48,013 nucleotides of DNA from JAXHUA01 sp034189695 (lineage in GTDB: Bacteria; Chloroflexota; Dehalococcoidia; E44-bin15), in contig JAXHUA010000042.1 in NCBI GenBank assembly GCA_034189695.1, forward strand, positions 1 through 48,013, in the 5' to 3' direction. Position numbers and translations under genes: made by a program. The notes beneath the pieces were generated by a model. It saw only the letters and a list, made by a program, of their open reading frames with translations. It was not told where the DNA came from and made no database searches. Of this stretch, positions 15,690 through 23,070 are shown piece after piece. How positions within the stretch are numbered: the first letter of the stretch is position 1; each line of letters begins with the position of its first letter.

Positions 15690-16721
15690 ATGAAGGCGAA
15701 AGTGATCGAGTGGGTCTCAGGGGCGGTCCGCATACTCGACCAGACGGAGCTTCCCCACGAAGAGGTCTACGTCGAACTGCACGACTACCGTGAGATGGCA
15801 TCCGCCATCGCGGACATGAGGATTCGAGGCGCGCCGGCCATAGGGGTCGCCGCTGCCTACGGGATGGCCCTGGGTGCCCAGAGTATCGAGGCGACATCGA
15901 AGGAGGGCTTTCTCGCCGATTTACGCGCCGTTTCCGACGCTCTTGCCGCCACCCGCCCCACTGCGGTCAACCTGTTCTGGGCGCTGGAGAGAATGGTGCG
16001 TGTCGCCGAGAACGTGCCGGACGTTGGACTGATGAAGGAAACGCTTCTCGCCGAGGCGCGGAGGATAGATATCGACAACGAAGAGGCGGACCGGAAGCTG
16101 AGCGCCCACGGCGCTGAGCTCATCAGGGACGGCTTCACCATCCTGACCCACTGCAACGCCGGCGCCCTGGCAACCGCGGGCTACGGCACCGCGCTAGGCG
16201 TCATCAAGATGGCGAGCGAGCAGGGGAAGGCCATTCGGGTCTTCGCCGCCGAGACGCGCCCGCGGCTTCAGGGGGCCAGCCTCACGGCCTGGGAGTTGAA
16301 GCGTGAGGGCATACCATTTACCCTCATAAGCGATACCATGACCGGCCATTTCCTGTCCCGGGGTGAAATAGACTGCGCCGTCGTCGGCGCCGACCGGATC
16401 GTGGCCAACGGCGACGTGGCCAACAAAATCGGCACGTACAACATCGCCGTGCTGGCCATGGAGAACGGCATACCGTTCTATGTGGCTGCGCCGGGTTCGA
16501 CCATCGACATGTCCCTGGCGTCCGGGGACCGGATACCGATAGAGGAGCGGAGCGCCGAAGAGGTCACCCACATCAGAGGCGTGCCCATCGCGCCCGACGG
16601 GGTGAAGGCGGCCAACCCGGCGTTCGACGTCACCCCGCACCGGTACGTATCCGCCATGATCACCGAACGGGGCGTCGTCAGAGAGCCCTACGTGGATAGC
16701 CTGAAGACAATAGCCGAGTGA
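15690..16721 (+). CDS. mtnA: S-methyl-5-thioribose-1-phosphate isomerase MtnA
   Basis: This 343-aa protein of the eIF2B-like family isomerises methylthioribose-1-phosphate to methylthioribulose-1-phosphate. Recognisable stretches are MRIRGAPAIGVAAAYG, the catalytic Cys in LTHCNAGALATAGYG, ETRPRLQGASLTAWEL and the catalytic Asp in DRIVANGDVANKIGTYN. The ATG at 15690 has GAGGGG just upstream and follows ade by 8 nt. No mtnB, mtnC, mtnD or mtnE lies in the window, so the fate of the product is not shown here. Confidence 0.96.
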   Translation: MKAKVIEWVSGAVRILDQTELPHEEVYVELHDYREMASAIADMRIRGAPAIGVAAAYGMALGAQSIEATSKEGFLADLRAVSDALAATRPTAVNLFWALERMVRVAENVPDVGLMKETLLAEARRIDIDNEEADRKLSAHGAELIRDGFTILTHCNAGALATAGYGTALGVIKMASEQGKAIRVFAAETRPRLQGASLTAWELKREGIPFTLISDTMTGHFLSRGEIDCAVVGADRIVANGDVANKIGTYNIAVLAMENGIPFYVAAPGSTIDMSLASGDRIPIEERSAEEVTHIRGVPIAPDGVKAANPAFDVTPHRYVSAMITERGVVREPYVDSLKTIAE

Positions 16722-16767
16722 CGGGGAGCGCCGGGCAAGCGCGAACGAGACTCAGAGAGGTTGGAGA

Positions 16768-17631
16768 ATGACTGAAGCACGAATCGGGGTCATCGGCGGC
16801 AGCGGCCTCTATGAGATGGAGGGGCTGGCCAACGTCGAGGAGGTCAAACCGAAGACGCCCTTCGGCGAGCCGAGCGACACCATCGTCGTCGGCGAGCTTG
16901 AGGGGAGCAGCGTCGCCTTCCTGCCGCGGCATGGCCGGGGCCACTTCATCCTCCCCACCGAGGTGCCGTCACAGGCCAATATCTACGCCCTCAAATCGCT
17001 CGGCGTGGAGTGGATCATATCCATCAGCGCCGTGGGCAGCCTCAAGGAGGAGATCCATCCACTCGACCTGGTGATACCCGACCAGCTAATCGACCGCACC
17101 AGGAGCCGGGTGAACACCTTCTTCGGCGGCGGGCTGGTGGCCCACGTCGGGTTCGCCGACCCCTTTTGCCCCGTGCTGGGCGACATACTGTACAGGGCAG
17201 CGGTCGAGACCGGGGCCACGGTTCACAAGGGCGGCACCTACGTGGTGATGGAAGGCCCGCTCTTCTCCACTAGGGCTGAGTCATACCTGTACCGCTCCTG
17301 GGGGGCAAGCGTCATTGGCATGACCGCCCTGCCCGAGGCCAAGCTGGCCCGGGAAGCCGAGATATGCTATGCCACGGTGGCGTGCGCCACTGACTACGAT
17401 TGCTGGCACGAGGCCGAGGAATCGGTGACCATTGAGATGGTTGTCGCCAGACTTCAGCAGAACGTCAGCCGGGCGAAACAGATCGTCAGGACGGCTGTGT
17501 CGCGGATACCACAGGAACGGGGGTGTGGTTGCCCTGAGGCACTCAAGAACGCTATCATCACCAACCCTGACAAGATACCCGAGGAGAGGAAGAAGGAGCT
17601 GGCGCTCCTGCTCGGGAAGTACTTGAAGTAG
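16768..17631 (+). CDS. mtnP: S-methyl-5'-thioadenosine phosphorylase
   Basis: This 287-aa trimeric-type (PNP/MTAP family II) phosphorylase splits methylthioadenosine into adenine and methylthioribose-1-phosphate. It starts with the phosphate loop GVIGGSGLYEMEG. LPRHGRGH, the MEGPLFSTRAES motif and the purine-site ATDYDCW are present. The Asp-Tyr-Asp-Cys-Trp stretch is the form I recall from adenine-specific MTAPs rather than from inosine-specific enzymes. Its two products feed MtnA and adenine deaminase encoded immediately upstream. The start has a TTGGAGA SD. Confidence 0.94.
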   Translation: MTEARIGVIGGSGLYEMEGLANVEEVKPKTPFGEPSDTIVVGELEGSSVAFLPRHGRGHFILPTEVPSQANIYALKSLGVEWIISISAVGSLKEEIHPLDLVIPDQLIDRTRSRVNTFFGGGLVAHVGFADPFCPVLGDILYRAAVETGATVHKGGTYVVMEGPLFSTRAESYLYRSWGASVIGMTALPEAKLAREAEICYATVACATDYDCWHEAEESVTIEMVVARLQQNVSRAKQIVRTAVSRIPQERGCGCPEALKNAIITNPDKIPEERKKELALLLGKYLK

Positions 17632-17639
17632 AGGAAGCA

Positions 17640-18668
17640 ATGTCGAGGTTCGAGTTCAGCTGTCTGCCGACGGCAATAGGGAGTATGCCGCACACCGACC
17701 CCGAGGAGGCATGCCTAATGGTGGCCAGGTTCCTGCCCGAGATCCCGGCGTGGCCTCAACTGCCCAAGAGGTCGTTTCTGGAGAGCATGTACGTCCAGTT
17801 CAGCGAGCGATTCCCAGGGGTCGTTATCGAAGATGAACGGATATACGTTGACCGCAGCGCGGACCTGAGCCAGCCTCTCGAGCAGCTCTATGCCTCCTAC
17901 CTGGAGAATGACATCGAGGCGTACGCCATGGGGCCGGAGTATGCCGCCGGGCTTCAGGCTTTCCTCGGCTTGGGGCTGTCGCCTCTGGCCGTCAAGGGGC
18001 AGGTCACCGGGCCAGTGAGCATGGGGCTTACCGTAGCCGACCAGGACCGCCGCCCTATCCTCTACGACGAGACTCTGGCGGACGCCCTGGCGAGACACCT
18101 GCGGCTCAAGGCCGCGTGGCAGGAGATGAGGCTCAAGACCATCTCGCCGAACACCATCATTTTCGTCGACGAGCCCTACATGTCCTCCTTCGGCTCGGCA
18201 TACATTCCCATCACCAGAGAGCAGGTGGTGGCGCTACTGGACGAGGTATTCTCGGGCATAAGCGGCCTTAAGGGCAGCCATTGCTGCGGCAACACCGACT
18301 GGTCGGTGATGCTGTCGACATCGCTCGACATTCTCAGCTTCGACGCCTACAATTATGGCCACACGGTTGCACTCTATCCTAACGAGGTAAAAGCCTTCCT
18401 CGACAGAGGCGGCGTACTCGCCTGGGGCATTGTGACCAGGGACGATACGCCCCTTCGCAGCGAGACAGCCAGCAGCCTTGTTGACCGCCTCGAGGAGCAT
18501 GTCGGAGAGCTGGACCGCAGGGGGGTCCCTTTCCGTCTCCAGATGCAGAAGTCCCTCATAACACCGTCCTGCGGGCTGGAGCCGACGGAGCCGGAGATGG
18601 CGGAGCGCGTGCTGGAGCTGCTCGTCGAGGTGTCGCGGGAGCTGAGAAAACGCTATGTCAGGGATTGA
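17640..18668 (+). CDS. MetE C-terminal-like protein, candidate core methionine synthase
   Basis: This 342-aa UROD/MetE-fold protein corresponds only to the C-terminal half of cobalamin-independent methionine synthase. It begins with FSCLPTAIGSMPHTDPEEAC. The zinc site is suggested by HCCGNTDW (a His-x-Cys pair) and a late Cys in TPSCGLEPTE. VDEPYMSSFGSAY lies between. Such short forms (core-MetE) have been characterised in Dehalococcoides and take the methyl group from a methylcorrinoid instead of folate. That role fits here, next to B12 salvage, MTA recycling, ahcY and metK. Other family members act in corrinoid methyl transfer, so the exact donor is inference. Confidence 0.78.
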   Translation: MSRFEFSCLPTAIGSMPHTDPEEACLMVARFLPEIPAWPQLPKRSFLESMYVQFSERFPGVVIEDERIYVDRSADLSQPLEQLYASYLENDIEAYAMGPEYAAGLQAFLGLGLSPLAVKGQVTGPVSMGLTVADQDRRPILYDETLADALARHLRLKAAWQEMRLKTISPNTIIFVDEPYMSSFGSAYIPITREQVVALLDEVFSGISGLKGSHCCGNTDWSVMLSTSLDILSFDAYNYGHTVALYPNEVKAFLDRGGVLAWGIVTRDDTPLRSETASSLVDRLEEHVGELDRRGVPFRLQMQKSLITPSCGLEPTEPEMAERVLELLVEVSRELRKRYVRD

Positions 18669-18728
18669 CGACAGGTGGAATCCGGTGTGGAGAGCAGAGT
18701 AACCATAACGGGGTTGAGATAGTAGGAC

Positions 18729-18812
18729 ATGAACAAAAGAAAAAGGGTAGCTTCACTGAAGCATCGCAAGAAGCAGAAGAAGCTCGCGGAGAAGAAGAAG
18801 GCGAAGCAGTAG
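18729..18812 (+). CDS. Tiny lysine/arginine-rich protein, 27 aa
   Basis: ATG 18729 opens a 27-codon frame encoding an extremely basic peptide that starts MNKRKRVASLKHRK and continues Lys/Gln/Ala/Glu-rich to a TAG. The SD is weak (TAGGA). The KRxR...KHRK pattern resembles very small ribosome-associated proteins such as the AURKAIP1/COX24 (bS22-like) family, but the match is short and low-complexity. It sits 11 nt ahead of the NTPase start. An antisense or other-frame explanation is less attractive because of the abrupt A-rich, Lys-codon composition. Confidence 0.5.
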   Translation: MNKRKRVASLKHRKKQKKLAEKKKAKQ

Positions 18813-18823
18813 AGCACGTCACC

Positions 18824-19339
18824 ATGAAGAAGGCGTGTTTGCTCACCGGTGGTCCTGGCGTTGGCAAGACGACGCTCATCATGCGGGCGGTCCAGGCGGC
18901 AGGGCCGGTGGCGGGCGGCTTCCTCACCGAGGAGATACGCACCGGCGGGGCGAGACAGGGCTTCAGAATCGTCACCCTGGACGGGCGGAGCGCCATTCTA
19001 TCCCATGTCGACATCAGAAGTCCGCATCGAGTCGGCAAGTACGGCGTTGATGTCCGCAGCCTCGACGACGTGGGCGTTGCCGCGCTGGTGAGCGCCACAC
19101 AGGACCGCGAGCTCGTGGTAATCGACGAGATCGGTAAGATGGAGCTATTCTCAGCTTCATTCAGGGATGCCGTATCGGACGCCCTCGACAGTGGAAAGAG
19201 GGTGCTGGGGACAGTAATGCTCGCCTCCCACCCGTGGGCGGACAGGATCAAGCGACATCCGAATGTCGCCCTGGTTTCGGTGACAAGAGAGAACCGGGAA
19301 CAGGTCCTGGAGAAGGTCATCGAGTGGCTGGAAGCATAG
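18824..19339 (+). CDS. THEP1-like nucleoside-triphosphatase
   Basis: This 171-aa P-loop NTPase has Walker A GGPGVGKTT at residues 9-17 and the characteristic Walker B VVIDEIGKMELFS (98-110). GGFLTEEIRTGG is also typical of the THEP1/NTPase_1 family (COG1618). Characterised members hydrolyse several NTPs slowly, and their cellular role is poorly known. The start at ATG 18824 is set by the family's beginning (MKKACLLTGGPG). Its SD is weak, so coupling to the upstream tiny gene is possible. It ends in an amphipathic helix. Confidence 0.88.
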   Translation: MKKACLLTGGPGVGKTTLIMRAVQAAGPVAGGFLTEEIRTGGARQGFRIVTLDGRSAILSHVDIRSPHRVGKYGVDVRSLDDVGVAALVSATQDRELVVIDEIGKMELFSASFRDAVSDALDSGKRVLGTVMLASHPWADRIKRHPNVALVSVTRENREQVLEKVIEWLEA

Positions 19340-19385
19340 GCGACCGAACGCGCACAATGCAAACGCTTGGACATAGGACGAACAG

Positions 19386-20393
19386 ATGGTAGAGCAGCCA
19401 GCGCTGGTTGAGGCGCTCCTTACGTCGGACGCATACCCGCACCATCCCGGCAGCATCGATATGGCCCAGACGCAGATGTCGCTTGTGTTTCTCACTGGTG
19501 ATTATGTCTACAAGGTGAAGAAGCCGGTGAACCTAGGCTACCTCGACTATACCACGCTGGAGAAGAGACTCCACTTCTGCCGCCAGGAGGTAACCCTCAA
19601 CAGGCGGCTGTGCCCCGACGTTTATCTGGACGTTGTCCCAATCGTCGAACATAACGGCGCCATCCTGGTGGAGCGCGAAGGCGAGATTATCGAGTATGCC
19701 GTGAAGATGCGCCAGCTTCCTCTGGACAGGACCATGGACAACCTGTTGAAAGCGGGTCAGGTGTCGGCGGACATGCTGGGGAGGGTAGCCAGGAAGCTGG
19801 CCGCTTTTCACGAGAAGGCCGAGTCCAGCCAGGTGATAGCCCGGTTCGGCGATGTGGACACCATCGTTGTCAACACCGACGAGAACTTCACGCAGACAGA
19901 GAAGTACATCGGCACGACTATCTCCCAGAACGCCTATGACGCCATCAAGTCATACACGGAGGGCTTCATCAGGGAGAATGCACCGCTGTTCCGTCAACGG
20001 ATGGCGGACAGCAGGATACGGGACTGCCATGGCGACCTTCACGCCGCCCACGTGTGCTTCACCGACGACATCTGTATCTTCGACTGCATCGAGTTCAATG
20101 ACCGGTTCCGCTACAGCGATGTGGCGAACGAGGTGGCGTTCCTGGCCATGGACCTCGACCAGCACGGGCGTCCCGACCTTTCGGGTGAGTTCGTCGAAGC
20201 CTACGTCGAGGCCTCGGGCGACTCCCACCTGCTCAGGCTTCTCGGCTTCTACAAGTGCTACCGCGCTTACGTGCGAGGGAAGGTGGAGAGCTTCAAGCTC
20301 GACGACCCGCTTATCCCGGCCGAGGACAAAGGGAGAATCCAGGACGTCGCAAGAAGGTATTTCGAGCTGGCTCGCTCATACATAGCCGGATGA
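19386..20393 (+). CDS. APH-fold phosphotransferase-like protein (COG2187 type)
   Basis: This 335-aa protein has an aminoglycoside-phosphotransferase-like kinase fold. The N-terminal lobe contains FLTGDYVYKVKKPVNLGYLD, with a candidate ATP-binding Lys pair. The catalytic loop reads DCHGDLHAAHVCF, and the metal-binding segment is IFDCIEFNDRFRYSDVANE. COG2187 proteins are usually fused to a COG0645-type P-loop kinase. Here the partner kinase appears as a separate gene at 21484, with rmuC in between. The substrate is unknown. A resistance role is unlikely given the chromosomal housekeeping context. Confidence 0.85.
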   Translation: MVEQPALVEALLTSDAYPHHPGSIDMAQTQMSLVFLTGDYVYKVKKPVNLGYLDYTTLEKRLHFCRQEVTLNRRLCPDVYLDVVPIVEHNGAILVEREGEIIEYAVKMRQLPLDRTMDNLLKAGQVSADMLGRVARKLAAFHEKAESSQVIARFGDVDTIVVNTDENFTQTEKYIGTTISQNAYDAIKSYTEGFIRENAPLFRQRMADSRIRDCHGDLHAAHVCFTDDICIFDCIEFNDRFRYSDVANEVAFLAMDLDQHGRPDLSGEFVEAYVEASGDSHLLRLLGFYKCYRAYVRGKVESFKLDDPLIPAEDKGRIQDVARRYFELARSYIAG

Positions 20394-20469
20394 ACGCAGC
20401 GTTACCGGGCGCCGGCGTTCCAGAGGGAAGACGTATCGTCAGAGGACACCCTGATGGGGTGACGTGACC

Positions 20470-21366
20470 ATGATAGAGACAGTGCTTCTGGTAATCGTGG
20501 CGGTCCTGTTGACAGTCCTCATAGCCGTCGTCCTGATGAGGACCGGCGGGCAGGGGAAGGACGTCGAGGCATCGATATCGAGAGCATGGCTCAAACTGGG
20601 GCTGCCCCAAACGATAGGGGCAGTCGATACACACGCGAAGGAGATCAAAGAGAGCTACCGGTCCTTTGAGCAGATGCTCAGGGTGCCGAAAGAGAGGGCG
20701 TCTTTCGGGGAGCTGGCCCTCGAAGCGATACTCTCGGACCAGCTCCCGCCCGATGCGTATGCTATTCGCGAGAGGGTCCTCGACGGGAAGATCCCCGACG
20801 CGAGCATCAAGTCAACGTCGGGCCTCGTCTGTGTGGACTCGAAGTTCCCGCTCGACAACTACAGGAACATGGTGGAAGCACAGGACGAAGGCGATAGAGA
20901 GCGCCTCAAGAGGCAGTTCCTGAAACAGGATGTCCAGGGCCATCTCAGCAAGATAGCCGACGACTACGTGTGTCCCGACAAGGGCTCCGCCGACTTCGCC
21001 TTCGCCTACATACCGTCCGAGGCCGTGTACTACTTCCTGGTGAGCGAGGCTTTCGAAATGCTGCGGGACTTCACCAAGAGGGGGGTCCAGGTGGTATCGC
21101 CCCTTACCCTGTCCCACAAGGTCGAGCTCATCAAGGCGGGAGTCCATGCCAGGAAGCTGTCCGAGGAGGCGGAGAGGGTCAGCCGCCAGCTACAAGGGCT
21201 GGCCAGGAGGTTCGCCACAATAGACGAATCGTGGCGGGTGCTCAGAACACACCTGAGGAACCTCCAGAACAAAACAGAGGAACTCGACGAGGAATACAGG
21301 AGATTGCGCCAGGAATTCGACAGCGTTTCGGCCATGACGGAGGTGCGTGACGCAGAGGACACGTAG
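20470..21366 (+). CDS. rmuC: RmuC family protein (DNA recombination-associated)
   Basis: This 298-aa RmuC-like protein has an N-terminal membrane anchor (ETVLLVIVAVLLTVLIAVVL) and coiled-coil regions. The core carries the family's nuclease-like segment, with LVCVDSKFPLDNY, YVCPDKGSADFAFAYIPSEAVYYFL and the C-terminal coiled coil near LRNLQNKTEELDEEY. RmuC restrains inverted-repeat recombination in E. coli, and its biochemistry is unsettled. ATG 20470 has GGGGTGA 7 nt upstream. A GTG at 20464 is possible. It is shorter than E. coli RmuC (about 475 aa). Confidence 0.87.
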   Translation: MIETVLLVIVAVLLTVLIAVVLMRTGGQGKDVEASISRAWLKLGLPQTIGAVDTHAKEIKESYRSFEQMLRVPKERASFGELALEAILSDQLPPDAYAIRERVLDGKIPDASIKSTSGLVCVDSKFPLDNYRNMVEAQDEGDRERLKRQFLKQDVQGHLSKIADDYVCPDKGSADFAFAYIPSEAVYYFLVSEAFEMLRDFTKRGVQVVSPLTLSHKVELIKAGVHARKLSEEAERVSRQLQGLARRFATIDESWRVLRTHLRNLQNKTEELDEEYRRLRQEFDSVSAMTEVRDAEDT

Positions 21367-21483
21367 CGACACAGCTCGCGGAGTGGCATCGAGTTCAGAA
21401 GCGGCCGTGAGGCGTTTCGCCTGCCGCTCGGGCACATCGTGCGAAGACATGCGTGCTTACCACACCATCGAGGAGGTGACAGG

Positions 21484-22086
21484 GTGAGAGAGCCTTTCGC
21501 CAGGTTCATGGAGAACGAACTCGGGCCGGGCACCTTGCTCATAACGTGCGGCCTTCCCGGCACGTGGAAAACGGAGACCAGCGAGGAGATATCGAAGCTC
21601 AAGGGATACCCCATGCTGCGCTCCGACATCGTGAGGCTTGACGTGCTGAAAGGAGAGGACGTATTCGACGAGAAGGTGGCCTCGAGCATGGACAAGCGCA
21701 TGATGGTCTACGATGAGACGTTCCGCCGCGCCGACAGGGCGCTGGAAGAGGGCGATAGCGTCATCATTGACGCCACCTTTGTATCCCAGGCTCTCAGGAG
21801 GCGCGCCGCCGAGATAGCTGCCAAGCACAACAGGACTTTCGTTGTCCTCCAGACCTCCTGCCCACGGGAAGTGTCGATAGCCAGGATACTGCGGCGGACA
21901 AAGGAAGACTACGAGTCCAACGCGCTCACCGAGCAGGCGTACATCAACAACGAGAAGAAATTCGAGAAGGTCGACCTCGATGACCTGAAGCGACTCTGTC
22001 CAGACATTGAGCTGGTCCATTTGACCGTGGATACGCAGTGTGACCCGCCCGAAGACTGGTGCGTCGTCGGCATCGACAAGCGCTAG
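21484..22086 (+). CDS. P-loop kinase (COG0645-like) with Trp in Walker A
   Basis: This 200-aa AAA_33/zeta-toxin-like kinase reads CGLPGTWKTETSEE at 22-35. Relative to GxxxxGK(S/T), Trp28 stands where the last Gly should be, while Lys29 and Thr30 remain. Downstream family features are intact: LRSDIVR (substrate/Asp), VIIDATFVSQALRRRA and CPREVSIARILRR. The GTG start follows GAGGAGG. COG0645 is normally the C-terminal half of a fusion with COG2187, here encoded at 19386. Either the Trp alters nucleotide handling or the protein binds without efficient catalysis. Confidence 0.82.
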   Translation: MREPFARFMENELGPGTLLITCGLPGTWKTETSEEISKLKGYPMLRSDIVRLDVLKGEDVFDEKVASSMDKRMMVYDETFRRADRALEEGDSVIIDATFVSQALRRRAAEIAAKHNRTFVVLQTSCPREVSIARILRRTKEDYESNALTEQAYINNEKKFEKVDLDDLKRLCPDIELVHLTVDTQCDPPEDWCVVGIDKR

Positions 22087-22149
22087 ACGGCGACGGCTGA
22101 CCACACCTGTGCCACGCCACTCATAACGGGTGAGCCCCGAAAGCCAGGA

Positions 22150-23004
22150 ATGAAAATAGACCTGCACGTTCACAGCACCTGCTCCGACGGGGCCTTCTCC
22201 GTAGAGGAAATTCTCCAGGAGGCCCAGAGGAGAGAAGTCGACCTGCTTTCCATAACGGACCACGATTCGATAGACGGTCAGCAGACGGCGGTTGCCTCAG
22301 CGGCCGAGCGTGGCATGTGGTACGTGCCAGGCGTGGAACTGAACGTCACGTTCGAGTACCAGGGCAAGCCGGTCTCACTCGACTTCCTCGGCTACCGCTA
22401 CGACATACAGAACGGAGAGATGCAAAGCAAGTTGCGAGTCCTGCGAGAGCACCGGGAGGCACGGGCGCGAGAGATACTGAAGAAGTTGAATGCGGAATTC
22501 GACCGGGAGGGCATCGAACGACTCACCAACGAGGACCTGCGCAGGATAGAGGAGAGCGTTGACGGCACGTTCGGGCGTCCTCACATAGCCAACTACCTGG
22601 TACAGAAGGGAGTTGTCAGAAGCCGCAAGCAAGCATTTGACAGGTATCTGGTCAAGTGCGACGTGCCCAAGTACCCACTCTCGCTCGCCGAAGCATCGGC
22701 CCTTATCAGGAACGCCGGGGGCGTCCTGGTACACGCCCATCCCGCCGACCCCAACGGCACGTCGCTGGCAACCATAGCGCGCGACATCAGCCAGCAGACG
22801 GACATAATCGAACAATATATGCTAGAATACATCGACGGCATCGAGTGCTGGCATTCGCGACTCAACGACCAGACAACGGCCCACTACGTAGCCTTCGTCA
22901 AGAAGCATGGACTGATAGCGACAGGCGGGAGTGACTGCCATCAGAAACCGGTGGTTCTGGGCACCCTGGACATACCTGACTGGGTCGCCGGCCAATTCCG
23001 ATGA
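22150..23004 (+). CDS. PHP-domain phosphoesterase
   Basis: This 284-aa PHP-family metallophosphoesterase has the first motif DLHVHSTCSDG (His6, His8, Asp13) and TDHDSIDG from residue 36. LVHAHPAD and TGGSDCH supply later metal ligands. It belongs with the YciV/TrpH group, whose characterised members are 3',5'-nucleotide bisphosphate phosphatases or 5'-3' exoribonucleases (RNase AM). Substrates such as pAp arise from sulfur and coenzyme metabolism, which fits its position ahead of ahcY and metK, but this is inference. The SD before the ATG is AGCCAGGA. Confidence 0.9.
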   Translation: MKIDLHVHSTCSDGAFSVEEILQEAQRREVDLLSITDHDSIDGQQTAVASAAERGMWYVPGVELNVTFEYQGKPVSLDFLGYRYDIQNGEMQSKLRVLREHREARAREILKKLNAEFDREGIERLTNEDLRRIEESVDGTFGRPHIANYLVQKGVVRSRKQAFDRYLVKCDVPKYPLSLAEASALIRNAGGVLVHAHPADPNGTSLATIARDISQQTDIIEQYMLEYIDGIECWHSRLNDQTTAHYVAFVKKHGLIATGGSDCHQKPVVLGTLDIPDWVAGQFR

Positions 23005-23070
23005 GGTGCTGAGGCAGCGCCTGATTGGTCGGCGACGCGTCTTGTACCCGGAAGCGAAAGGAGCTGGAGT

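Noticed and set aside
19386..20393. Reading the APH-fold gene as an aminoglycoside resistance gene
   Set aside because: Motifs fit the COG2187 group, and the neighbours are housekeeping and nucleotide-related genes with no mobile element signs.
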